In this document: one piece after another, positions 47,455-58,700 of the stretch
Position numbering within the stretch: the first letter of the stretch is position 1
Layout: each line of letters opens with the position of its first letter
DNA from: Theobroma cacao
Taxonomy: Eukaryota > Streptophyta > Magnoliopsida > Malvales > Malvaceae
Assembly: GCF_000208745.1 (NCBI RefSeq)
Contig: NC_030851.1
Coordinates: 15,544,295 to 15,608,294, forward strand
DNA length: 64,000 nt
Reading direction: 5' to 3'
Made by a program: the position numbers and the translations under genes
Notes under the pieces: model-generated
Database searches by the model: none
What the model was told of the DNA's origin: nothing
Seen by the model: only the letters and a program-made list of their open reading frames with translations

Positions 47455-49029
47455 TGTTGTCTGATTTACCATGCAAGTGCACTTATCGTTAACAATTAAT
47501 ATAATGAAAAGTAGAGTATTGTTCCCTCAGAAAACTTGCACCAAAATTTTGCTAAGTACTAAAATTAACACAACTTAATCTTATTTAAACAACTAATTTT
47601 TGAAGCTACTGAAAATTAAAGAAACTAAAAGTAAGATCAAAAATCACAATTTAAATAGAATTAATCAATCAAACAAGAGCTAGAATTACAATATCCCTTT
47701 AACACTTCATTTGAATCTTTTCTACTATCTCTTGACTTACTATATAGCCACAGTTTTTAACCTAGAAGTCTAATGTATTTATAAATCTCAGTTGAGGTTC
47801 TTATAAAAATATCTCTCTCAACCAATTCACTATATGTTTATGCAAATTGTAATTAGGAAAGACTCATTAAGCTTAGATTTTAATATTGGCTACATATGAC
47901 ATGCAAGTGTACGTCTACCTCACATATGAATTAAATCAATCATCTCATGCAATTGATATTGAACATATGCTATTTCATCCAAGCTTACACTAAACTCTTT
48001 CTCTCAATTCTGCTTAGATTACCAAATCAATCTAATTAGCGGTAAATTAATCAGATGCATTAATCATAAAATTAAAATAAATAACTCAAACACAATGAAT
48101 CATCAGTAAAAGAAAGTATTAAGAATTCAAACTACATTTTAGGTTCAATTACAATTCTAGATAAGAGATTTAGTTCTTCATAACTACTAAAAACATCATC
48201 CAAAAAAGTTTAACCATCAACACAAACCAAAGAAAGTATAAAAAAAACCAAAGAAGAAAAGAAAACTAGGATTTGTCAAGTTTTCAATCTTCAATCTTCA
48301 AGGGTTTTTTCTAGCTTTCTTGCTTGCTTGACTGCTCTTTTTCTTTAAAGAACATCTATCTTAATTGTTCCTTCAATTGCTTTGAAAAAGTTTTTAAATA
48401 GGCCTTAGAATTTGACTCGAAATAAAATCTCAAAATTTTTGCCTATGGTCTATATTGTGTCAATGCTGCGGCATCGAGCTTGCTGACTATTTTTTTCTTT
48501 TTCCTCCTTCTAGCACCCATCTCATGGCATTGCAACGTCAAGCTTTCTGCCTTGCTGGCCTGTGCCTCATATTTCATGACACCACAGTGCCCATTGATCC
48601 ATGGCCGCAACTCCTAAGGCTGTCTTACCATATGCTGTCTGCTGCACTGGTACAAAGAGTGATGTGATTTCTCCTTCTTCTAGGCTAAACTAGGTGAAGT
48701 GGTATGCATGAAAGTTTGTATCCCTATGTCTTATCTTTCAAATGGGTCAAGAATCATGTCAATTGGGCTTCTAGAATGAAAATTAGGCTCAAAATACTGA
48801 AACATGTGCACAAAAAAAAAATGGACCTTGCATGCACTTTTCTTCATCAATTCAAGCCCTTCGATTGCACATAGCGACAAACTAACTTAAATAATAACTA
48901 AACTTAAAACAAATTGTCATAAAATAACTTAAAACAACCTAAATAAATGAACCCTACTTGACTTACTAAAATAATTAAAAATAAATAAAAATACCTAAAT
49001 CTTGACTTAAATCTTAAGAACTTAGCCCA
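47455..49029 (-). mobile_element. Athila-like LTR, truncated at one end
   Basis: + strand start TGTTGTCTGATTTACCATG. Homology is lost near 49029, about 50 bases before the usual TTATCA end. No right-hand duplication of GGGAT (47450-47454) could be found. Confidence 0.7.
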
Positions 49030-49500
49030 TTTACTGCTTGTATAAAGGTTGTGCTTTAACCTAAAAAGGTAGTGTCTTGGAAAAGGTTAAGTCTGATCCT
49101 ATGAAATGTAAGTTGTAGAGGTTATGTCTAATCCAACAAAAGGCATGTTGTAAAGGTTACACCTAACCTTATTGAAAAGGCAAGTTGATAGTAGATTCAA
49201 ACTCCTTATGCTATCAAGGGAGATGACATAGGCATTGAAAGGTCAAACCTCTATAAAATCCTGTTGAGTCCTTGTTTACTTTTCTTCTATTTATTCATTA
49301 AGTTTATACTCTGTTTTAGTGTTTCATTCTTTCATATTTGAACTAATTTTTGAAAAAGGGGGAATTTTTAATTAACGATCAATTCACCCCCTTTTTAGTA
49401 GTTTTACTTTTAGCTTATCTTTTTAATAGATGCCATGGTTGTAACTTTAAGCTTTTTGTTTAGGATGTCTCAAAAGGTTGTTAAACCTATAAAACATTGA
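49030..49500 (+). mobile_element. Copia LTR 3' part plus start of gag, + orientation
   Basis: A run of diverged GGTTATG..TAATCC..AAAAGGCATGTTGTAAAGG units ends with CAATTCACCCCC (49380) and the LTR end. It passes straight to GATGCCATGGTTGTAAC, resembling the Copia A gag start, with no PBS between. It forms an inverted repeat with 49525-51182. Confidence 0.65.
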
Positions 49501-49524
49501 GAACCTGTTCAAATGCCAATTGTT

Positions 49525-51182
49525 AGGAAATAAGCTTAAAGTAAAACTACCTAGAGGAGCAGTGAATTGGTTGTGCAATAATAATTCCCCTTTTTTTTGG
49601 AAAGCTTTAAAGATACATAAAAAATATGAGAAAATAGAATAACTAAACAGATTATGAAATGAATAAGAAAAGAGAGAAAAAATAAAGAATACTCAGTAGG
49701 ATTTTCATAGGGGTCTAGCCTTCTAATGCCTATGTTTTCTCCCTTGATAGCATAATGAGTTAGAATTCATTATTAGTTTATCTTTTCAACAGGATTGAAC
49801 ATAACCTTTACAACATTCCTTTTACCAGGATCAGGCGTAACGTTCATAACATGCCTTTTACCAAGATTAGGCATAACCTCTACCAAGACATCGTCTTTTT
49901 CAAGTTCAAGCACAACTTTTACACAATACAACCTTTCATAGGATAAGGCAAAACCTCTCTACATTTTGTTTGGAGTTATAACTAATACAACAATGAATTC
50001 TTAAAAATCTCTAGCTTAAAATCTCTAACAAGGTTGATAAGAAAGTTTAGGATTAGAAAGATGAGAGCTTTCTTAAAGAATATGAATGATGAATGAACGT
50101 TTAAGCTCAGGGAATATCACTTGAAGGATAAAAATATGATCTTTAGATTTTGCTCTTTCTCAAAAATAAGATTTTTTTGCTCAAAGATCTTTTTCTTCTT
50201 GTTTTTTCTTCAAGGATGATTCAAAATCATTCAAGTCCCTTGCTTTAACATCCTTAAGGTAGGTATTTATAACCTCTTTGATTTCTTTCCCGTTGAAATG
50301 AAATTTGAATCATTTCCCATACGTTTTAGCCAACTTGCACATTGTTGTTGCATGTGTAAAATCAATTCTTTGCTCTTAAGTTGTCATTTCTTCATGAAGT
50401 TTGGAGCTTTTTGTCTCTGGAGAATTGATTTTTCTATTTTAAGATGTTGGTTTTTCTATAATTGGGTTCAAAGGTGACACCTTTGCAATTTTGGAAAATC
50501 GATTTTTTTATCGAATGTGTTGATTCTTCACTATGGTCTGACACTAAAATTTGAACTTGAGCTTGAATTTCGGCAGTCTAATCTAATCCAATTGAACCAT
50601 TTCTTTCTTGATCACCAAGTTTTTGAACCTTGTTTTTGATACTTCAAGAACCGATATTTTCTCCATGTAGAATCGATTCTTTCTTTTTTGCATTTTTGCC
50701 TTCTGCATTCTGTCCCTCTAAAATCGATTCTTTGTCTATGAGGTGTTGACTTTTCACAAATCCTAAAGCTTCTATCTTCCAAGAACTGACTTTTTCTTTT
50801 CTTATAATCTATTCTTCATTATTAATCTCTACTTAAGAACTGACTTTTCTTACTTTAGAATTGAATCTTCCTGTGACACAAAAATAAATTTTGCTTTCTT
50901 CTCGTTTAAGAATCAAGTCTTTTCTTTTGAGAATTTGATTCTTAGATTGGCACTTTGAATTTGAAAACAAGAAATCTTTAGGAAAATTAAGAGACATTTC
51001 TTTAAGTTCAAGAGCATGATCATTCACATTCAAAGCATGCGCAATCAATCTTAACATTTCAATATATCTTTTTCTTAAGTTCAACTTCAAAACATCTTCG
51101 AGGATTTTCATCTTTCCTTTCATTTTCAAAGCTCATTAAGTTTAATCGATTTTGTCATTTTAAAAAAAGAATAAAGCTAACA
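49525..51182 (-). mobile_element. Copia LTR, minus orientation, inserted in Athila-2 RNase H
   Basis: On the minus strand it starts TGTTAGCTTTATTC at 51182 and ends near 49525, with a degraded primer site (TTGGCATTTGAACAGG) beyond. It contains palindromes of the AGAATCGATTCT type (50669-50680 perfect, others near 50495 and 50725). ORFs inside it, such as 50833-51129, are not considered genes. Confidence 0.7.
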
Positions 51183-52450
51183 TTTTCTCTTTAGATTGAC
51201 CTAAGATCGCACCAACCGCAAAGTAACTTGCATCGTACATAAGCTCAAATGGAATATTCCAATTCGAGCTTGTCGTATAAATGTTGAAACAAACCTCTTT
51301 TTCAACTCTAAAAACACAGCAAGGCATGTATCATTAAATTGGAAATATGTGTCTTTTTCCAAAAGATTATAAAGTGGCTTGAAGATCTTGGAAAAATCCT
51401 TGATGAAACACCTATAGAAGCCTACAAAACCAAGAAAACTTTGAATGCCTTTTACTGATGTTGGAGGTAGAAGCTTATTAATTGTCTCAACCTTTGTTTT
51501 GTCCACTTCTATACCTTTGCTAGAACTCGATGTCAAAGAATAATACTTTCTTCAGACCTTTTAAGAACATGGGGAAGATTATAGAGACAATCATCAAATG
51601 AATTTTCAAAAATTGAAAAATCATCCAAAAATACTTCTAGACATTGTTCCACCATATCGGTAAAGATGGCCATCATGCATTTCTAAAATATAGTCGAAGA
51701 TTGCAAAGTCCAAATGGCATCCTCCAAAAGGAAAAATTCTCATAAGGCAATGGAATGTGGTTTTCTCTAGATCTTCAAGAGCTATGGTAATTTGGTTGTG
51801 CCTAGAGTAACAATCAAATAAGTAGTAAAACTCCTTACCAGTTAATCTACCAAGCATCTGATCAAAAAACGATAAAGGAAAATGATCTTTCCTAGTAGTT
51901 TCGTTAAGCTTCATATAATACATACATACCATCATCCAATCACAATTCTAGTGGGAATGAGTTCATTATTGGCATTGGAGACTACAATCATTCCTCTTTT
52001 CTTTGGCATGCATTGGACTGGATTCACCCATGAGCTATATGAAATAGGATAAACAATACCTACATCTAACCACTTGATGATCTCCTTCTTAACCACTTCT
52101 TTCATAATTAGGTTTAGTCAACGTTGATGCTCTATGGTAGCTTTGTGGTTGTCCTCTAGAAAGATCTTATGCACGCAGATAGACGGATTAATTCCTTTAA
52201 TGTCTGCAATAGTCCACCCCAGTGCCTTCTTATATTTTCTTAGCACACGAAAGGGCATGTCTTCCTGCATGTTAGTAAAAGAAGAAGAAATAATAACTAG
52301 TAATGTAGATAAGTCACCCGAAAAAGCGTATCTTAGATTAGTTGGCAATGGCTTGAGTTCTAGTTTAGGTGGCTCTCCAATAGAAGGCTTGGCAAGTGCA
52401 GAAAAAAAAGTTGGAATATCTAAAAACTCAAACTGAGATTAGATCTAATG
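51183..52450 (-). pseudogene. Athila-2 reverse transcriptase and start of RNase H
   Basis: The minus strand, from right: SGDLSTLLVIISSS, KKALGWTIADIKGINPSICVHKIFLED (52118-52348), RKDHFPLSFFDQMLGRL and FDCYSRHNQITIAL (51800-51900), EVFLDDFSIFENSFDDC (about 51620, the xLDD catalytic box), GIQSFLGFVGFYRCFIKDFSKI (51400), and FELMYDASYFAVGAILGQSKEK at 51183-51250, the start of RNase H. There the sequence is cut by a Copia LTR. Stops occur throughout. Athila-type Ty3 RT. Confidence 0.88.
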
Positions 52451-53130
52451 ACAAGTGGTGGAGCATCCAACAAATTTAAGCATTCAAGAATTTCATCATC
52501 ACCCATTTTAGAGTACAAATTAAAGAAACCTCAAATGGATCATTGGGATAGTTTTCTATAAACACTTCAATGGTGATGCTATTTACCATATTAACTGCAA
52601 AGCATTCATCAAACTCTTTGGGAAACTTTATAGCTTTGAAAATATTGAAGTTACCTGTTGGTCTTGAACCTTGAAAGTAAGTTCTCCTTTTTTTTCATCA
52701 ATGATAGCTCTACCAATAGCTAAAAATAGTCTTAAAAGAATAATCAGTATTTCATGATCTTCCTCCATGTCTAATACAATGAAGTCTACTAGAAAATAAA
52801 TTCAACCACTTTAATTAACACATCTTCAACAATACCTTTTAGATAGGAAAAAGATTGATCAGTGAGTTATAGGGTCATAAAAGTAGGGTTGATTTTCCTT
52901 AAACCAAGTTTCTGATAAATAGATAGTGGCATCGAGTTGACACTTGCTCCCAAATCACATAAAACTTATACAAATGATAGAGTACCAATAGTGCAAAGAA
53001 TGGTGAAACTACTTAGATCCTGGAGCTATAATGGTAGTTTTTTCTTGATAATGGCACTGCATTCCTTAGTAAAGGTAATTGTCTAAAACTCACCCAATCT
53101 TCTCTTTTTAGTCAGAATGTCTTTCGTGAA
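52451..53130 (-). pseudogene. Athila-2 protease region
   Basis: The minus strand reads SSFTILCTIGTLSFV, then DLGASVNSMPLSIYQKLGLRKINPTFMTL near 52880-52960 with the DLGA active site, then GIVEDVLIKV and the ILGR-type end. Stops are present. Unlike Athila-1, the active-site block is still here. Confidence 0.8.
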
Positions 53131-54720
53131 CTTAACATAGCTTAGCATCTGTTCAAAAGATTCAACAAAGGAGATTAATATGATGCTTCATAAATATCTC
53201 AAGGAACTTTTGGAACTACTTATCAAGTTTCTGTTTCTAAAATTATTGAGGGAAGGGCGATGGTGGATTACACTGAGCCTTCTCTTATTAAGCTTTTCCA
53301 TCTTTCTTTTTATCCAATGTGTTTTTCTCCACAGGCTTGCTTAGAGAATCTGATTGCATGCTACTCCCTTCTACCTCTTTTAAACTTCTTAGTGTGCATG
53401 CTTTACAATGCTCCTTTCCTTCTCTTCTAAGATTGGTTTTAGTGTCATTTGATAAAGTTCCTTAAGGCTAGTTGTTGATGGCATTAGCAAGCTGACCCAT
53501 TTATGTCTAGAGATTTCGAAGTGATGCTGATTGACTTTAGATTATTGCATCATTTTTTGCATGTATTGCATGAACATTTCTTTCACAGTTGGTTTTTTTT
53601 CAAGCACAGGAGCTTTAGCTTATGTTGGAAATCTAGGACAACAAACTAGCTTTGCTGAAGATGAAGGTCCTTGAATGTTACTCCATCAGAAATTAGGGTG
53701 ATTCCTCCATTGAAATTGTTGGAATAAGAATTATTCTGCTACCTGTTGTAATTTCTAACATATTGCATTGACTTAGTATTAGCAGGACCATGATCACTAG
53801 CATGCCCTTCCCCACATTGTTCACATGTCACAAATGGGCTTGAACAGTATGAACACCCATAGTGTCAAATTTCTTGGATAAAGCAGCTACTTGTGTAGTC
53901 AAGGTAGTAATTGCATCCAGTTCATGAACACCTCCAACCTTCTTTGGCAACTCTCAGATGGCCATTGATAGTTATTAGAGGCCATTTCTTTTAACAAGTC
54001 ATATGCCTTATTTATGGATTTTCCCATCAGTGCTCCACCTGCTATAGCATCAATAGTGGTTTTGATTAGACCTAACAATCCATTGTAGAAAGTATGTACT
54101 TGTAGCCATTTTAGTAACCCAGGGAGAGGACATATTCTAAGCAAATCCTTGTATTTTTCTCGATCTTCATATAGTGATTCTAAATCAAATTACACAAAAG
54201 ATGTGATGCCATTCTGCATCTTCACTATCTTAATTGGTGGAAAAAACTTAGCTAAAAGTTTTTGAGCCAAATCATACCAAATGGAGATAGAACCAACAAG
54301 GTGTGAATTCACCCAACTTTTGGCCTTGTCTCTAGCAAAAAAGCAAAGAGCCTTAATCTAATATCATCATCAGAGACCCCATTATGTTTAAACATATCGC
54401 AAATCTCTAGGAAATTCACAATCAAAGGATTCGGATCATCATTAGGTAACTCACCAAATTGCACTGAAATCTGAATCATCTGAATGATTACTAGCTTGAT
54501 CTCAAAGTTATTGGTTTGAATAGCAAGTCTTCGAATGCTAGAGTGAAGGCCTTGCAGGAGAAGAATAATGTATTTTCGCAAGGAATTGGTCTCTTCTTCT
54601 TAAGCCATTATCTAGAATTGAGTTAAAGCTTGTAAATTCTCCCTCTGAAGTCTCCTAAAATTTCTTTCAATTTTTGGATCAAAAGGAACAATTTTCAAAT
54701 TTCTAACTCTTCACATACAA
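53131..54720 (-). pseudogene. Athila-2 gag
   Basis: The minus strand starts near 54720 and reads LHSSIRRLAIQTNNFEIKLVIIQMIQ, GELPNDDPNPLIVNFLEICDMFKHNGVSDDDIRLRLFAF (54309-54581), then LPGLLKWLQVHTFYNGLLG, AIAGGALMGKSINKAYDLLKEMASNNYQWPSE (53930-54144), then a knuckle-like CEQCGEGHASDHGP near 53815 whose last cysteine is lost, and the C-terminal region to 53131. Capsid protein of the virus-like particle. Frameshifts and stops. Confidence 0.85.
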
Positions 54721-54807
54721 CCAAATAGTGCTTGAAAATAAAGAAAAAAAAGTTGAATTAAAACTAAAATTGCTTGGTATTAATATTAACAAAAATTAGA
54801 AAAACAG

Positions 54808-54826
54808 TTTCCTGGCAATGACGTCA
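54808..54826 (-). other. Primer-binding site of Athila-2
   Basis: The minus strand reads TGACGTCATTGCCAGGAAA, a degraded tRNA-Asp-type site, next to the 5' LTR. Confidence 0.7.
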
Positions 54827-55764
54827 AAAACTTGTAGTTAAATTTACTACGCAAGTGCACATATCACAAATAAGTAATATAATGAAAAGTAGAGTATCGT
54901 TCCCACGAGAAATTGTTACCAAAATTCGTTAATTACTAAATTATAATTCAAATTCACAATTTAAATTTACGGAATAAAATAGAAATATAAAACTAATGAT
55001 AAGAAAGAAAATTTAAACTTGAGAAATCAATCAGAAAAAGCCTAGAACTATAATTTCTCTCAACATTTCATTTGAATCTCTTCTATTCTCTCTTAACTTA
55101 CTAAATAGACTGAGTTGTTAACCTAAAGTTCTAATTTATTTATAGGTATCTTCCAATATTCTTGTAAAAATATCTCTCTCAACCAATTCACTATATTCCT
55201 ATGCAAATTAAATTAAAAAAAGACTTATGAAGCTTAGATTCTAATATGGCAACATATGACATGTAAGTATATTCCTATCTCACATGTAAATCAAATCAAT
55301 CAATTAACTAATTGAATTTGAATAAATGTTATTCCATCCATGGCTTACACTAAATTCTCTTTTCCAAGTTTATTTAGGTTACCTAATCAATCTAATTGGT
55401 GTCCAGTCAATCAGACGCATTAAACACAGGATTGGAATAAACAAATCAACTACCATTAATCATAAGAAAGAGAGAGTTCAATTGCAATCCTAGAAATACA
55501 AATTTAGTTCATACTTAATACTAAAAACATAAAACAGAAAAATTTAACCATTATTCACAATATAAGAAAATCTAAGAAGATAAAAGGGAAGAAGAGAAAA
55601 CTAAGGATCTTCGAGTCTTTAATCTTCCAAAGACTCCCTTGCTTTCTTGTATGCTTGATAGCCACTTTTCTCGAAGAAAATCTAATTTGAAAAGTGTTTT
55701 TTAATTGCCCCATATGTACCTTTTATTTTAACATCATGCACCTTGAATGCTAGCTATTAGAGCT

Positions 55765-58700
55765 TATTAGATGGTGAATAGGAAATTTTGGAATCAATAA
55801 TATTTTATTCATGGTATAATGATATTAAAATAATATCAAACTAATCTTATATTTATAAGAAGGTCAAATTATTAAATTTAGTGCATAGATGAAAGTTAAA
55901 AGTTACCACACTAGGCCTAAATGGGGGAGTAGTTATGATGTGCATATTCATATTCTATAAATGTAAAGCATACAATTAATTTAATAAAAATATATGAATA
56001 TATAGTATATTATATTATAATATATTACATGTGCATAAATGCATATGTTAATAATATGCAAATTAAGGCATGTATAATTAAACAAGGATAAGGATATTCC
56101 TTTGTAAATGTGGCCAATTTTAATAGACAAAATATGCATGAAATTACATTAGGTGAAAAAGGTGGCAGTTCAACTTTTGAAGAACAAGATAAGCTATTTT
56201 AAGGGTTAATGAAGACCATAGGTGAAGGTAGCGGCAAGGGATACAAACAAACACATTTGGATGGCATGAAATCTAAAGATGAGTCATGATGAGAGTGATA
56301 ACCGGCCACATCTCCTAAGGCAAGATTTCAAGGGACAAAGTGGTTTGTAAAGGCCAATGTAGGCAAGTATGACTTTGCCAAAAAAAAAAAGATGCCTTCT
56401 CCGGCACATGCAAAGATAGTAGAAATAAAAATCAACCACGACTTATGACTATGAAAGGGAATCTGCCATGTATGCACAATTAGGATTGCATGAGGATAAA
56501 ATTTTAAGATTTCTAATAGGTGAGAGAAAAAAAAAAGATAGGAAGAAATAAAGAAAAAAAAAAGTAATGAGCTTTAACCTCGAGAGTTTCGCCCATCCCT
56601 TAGATAGTTAAGAAGCATTTGGCTATTGTTTTGGAGATGTTTTGTCAAGCCCGACTCTACAATATGTTTATTATGCCATTCTTATATAAAAATACATGTT
56701 TGCTTACTTGGGTACCTCGAAAATTGTTAAAGGATGGCAATGTACCAAATGGTACAATTAAGTTGAATTAAGCCTCGAACTAGTCCAAATAGAGATTTTA
56801 AGATGAAATCGAGAATTTTGAAACCCTAGAATGACTTAAAATGGTGATTCGGAGTTCGAGGACCAATTTGGAGTCAAATTGGAATTTTTATGACCTATGG
56901 GTAAAATGGTCATTTTGCCACCTGAGGTTAAGATGTGAGTGTTGGATGAAATTTTTGACTACGATTGATCATTTGGAGTATAATTTGAGTTTGAGAAGTG
57001 AAGAATTTTAATTTCAGCGTTTTTCAAAAGATAAGGGTAAAATAGTCATTTTTCCACCCTAAGGGCAAAATTGTAAGTTTACACCACCCAACACTTGTCA
57101 TGCCCATGGATTTCAGCCATTAGCATTTTATATCATGGATAATTGAAGGATTTTATGCGGTGGTGGAAGAAAGCTTAATTATTAAGTTTTTAAACATGGA
57201 CCAAAAACATGGTGACAAGTGTCAAGCTTGGATTATTTTATTATTTGGATTTAAAAATCATCCCATAACCCTCCCAACTAGATTTCAAGGGAAGAAAAGG
57301 GAAGAAAAGAAGAAAAACAAAACCCTAGCTAAGAAATTCAAGGGAAAATCACTAGATTTCAAGGAATCATGACATCAAAGGTGAAATTTCTTAACTCTCG
57401 CTTGTGATCTATCTTTCCTATGCATTCTTTTGCATTTTTCATGGTTGAATCACAAGATATCATGAAGGATAGTGTGCTGATCAAACCTTAGGAGAGAGAA
57501 TTTGATGATGAATTTAGTAAGAAAACATGTTATTCTAGTGTTTTTAGTTGTTTGGTGATGTGTAGTATGAAAAGCAAGCAAGAAAAATTCATGTTCTTAC
57601 ATCACCTTCATTGGCCGAATATTCCATGTGGAATATTGATGATGAATTTGATTGAATTTCAAGTGATTTGATTAGGAATGAATGATTTATGGTGTGAGAA
57701 TCAAGCATGAAAAATTATATTGTTAGTGCACTCACCATGGTCGAATTTTTCAAGAGAAAATGTGAGGATGATTTTGCCAAATTTCAAGTTATTTAAATTG
57801 TGTTTAATGATTTGAAGTATTGGGAGAGAAATGGAATTGTTTGGAGTTGAATTGGACGTATTGGCCAATTAATCGGGTGATAGATCGAATTAGGCCAATA
57901 TCATTTTATTTAGGTACATAATTGAATTTATATTGAACATCGTATTTAGATAGTTACCCGAGCATTTCACATCTCATTTCATGCATTAGTATGGAGCCTG
58001 AATTAGTTTTATAACAGTTTAGTGCAAATGTAGTAAATGGTTTATTGTGCATTATATCTAGGTGGTGAGCATTCTGGCAAGAGTAAAGAGGTAGTATCCA
58101 AGGATCAAGAATCAGAGTATCCCAAATTTGATTCCCATTACAGTGAGTAACCTTATTATCGTCTTAATTATCTAAAGTATGTTTTTATCCGATTTTGTAA
58201 TTCTATGGAAAATGTGTTTAAATGAAATGATTTTATAAATTGTTTTGAAATTTAATGATGAATTGAAAATGGAGTAATTGGAGACTACTTGTTGTATTGT
58301 AAATTATGTTTTGAATTGAATGGCTTATGATAATGTGGGCATGAATGGCTGGATGGGTATTTATGTTGAAAATGTATAAACTGTTGTTTGCCTTGATAGG
58401 CTGGATAATGATAAAATTTCCATGTCATGTTGTTGAATTTTTATTGAATTTGTGGGTTATAGATTGGTCACTGTAGTGGCGAGTTCTGTGGACCAGCCTT
58501 TTTGAGGGGCACGAAATTTGGGTATATTCTTACCTCGATTGAGGAGGCGCATAGGGTAACTCTTGAGGTAAAACTTTAGAGTTCACTTCATGCCAAACCA
58601 CCACGTGAGGGTGAACTCAGCCAACGCCAAGGAACGGCTATGTTTTCAAAATAAAAACATGATTTATGCGTACATGACTTTTTAACAGCCTTGGCAGACT

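Noticed and set aside
50833..51129. 98-codon minus-strand ORF rich in Lys and Leu
   Set aside because: Falls in the Copia LTR with palindromes; no homologous open frame in the opposite LTR copy.
57160..57372. 70-codon Lys-rich ORF in a GC-richer stretch
   Set aside because: Inside the TGTCAAGCCCGA solo LTR and not conserved as an ORF in the 62723 copy.
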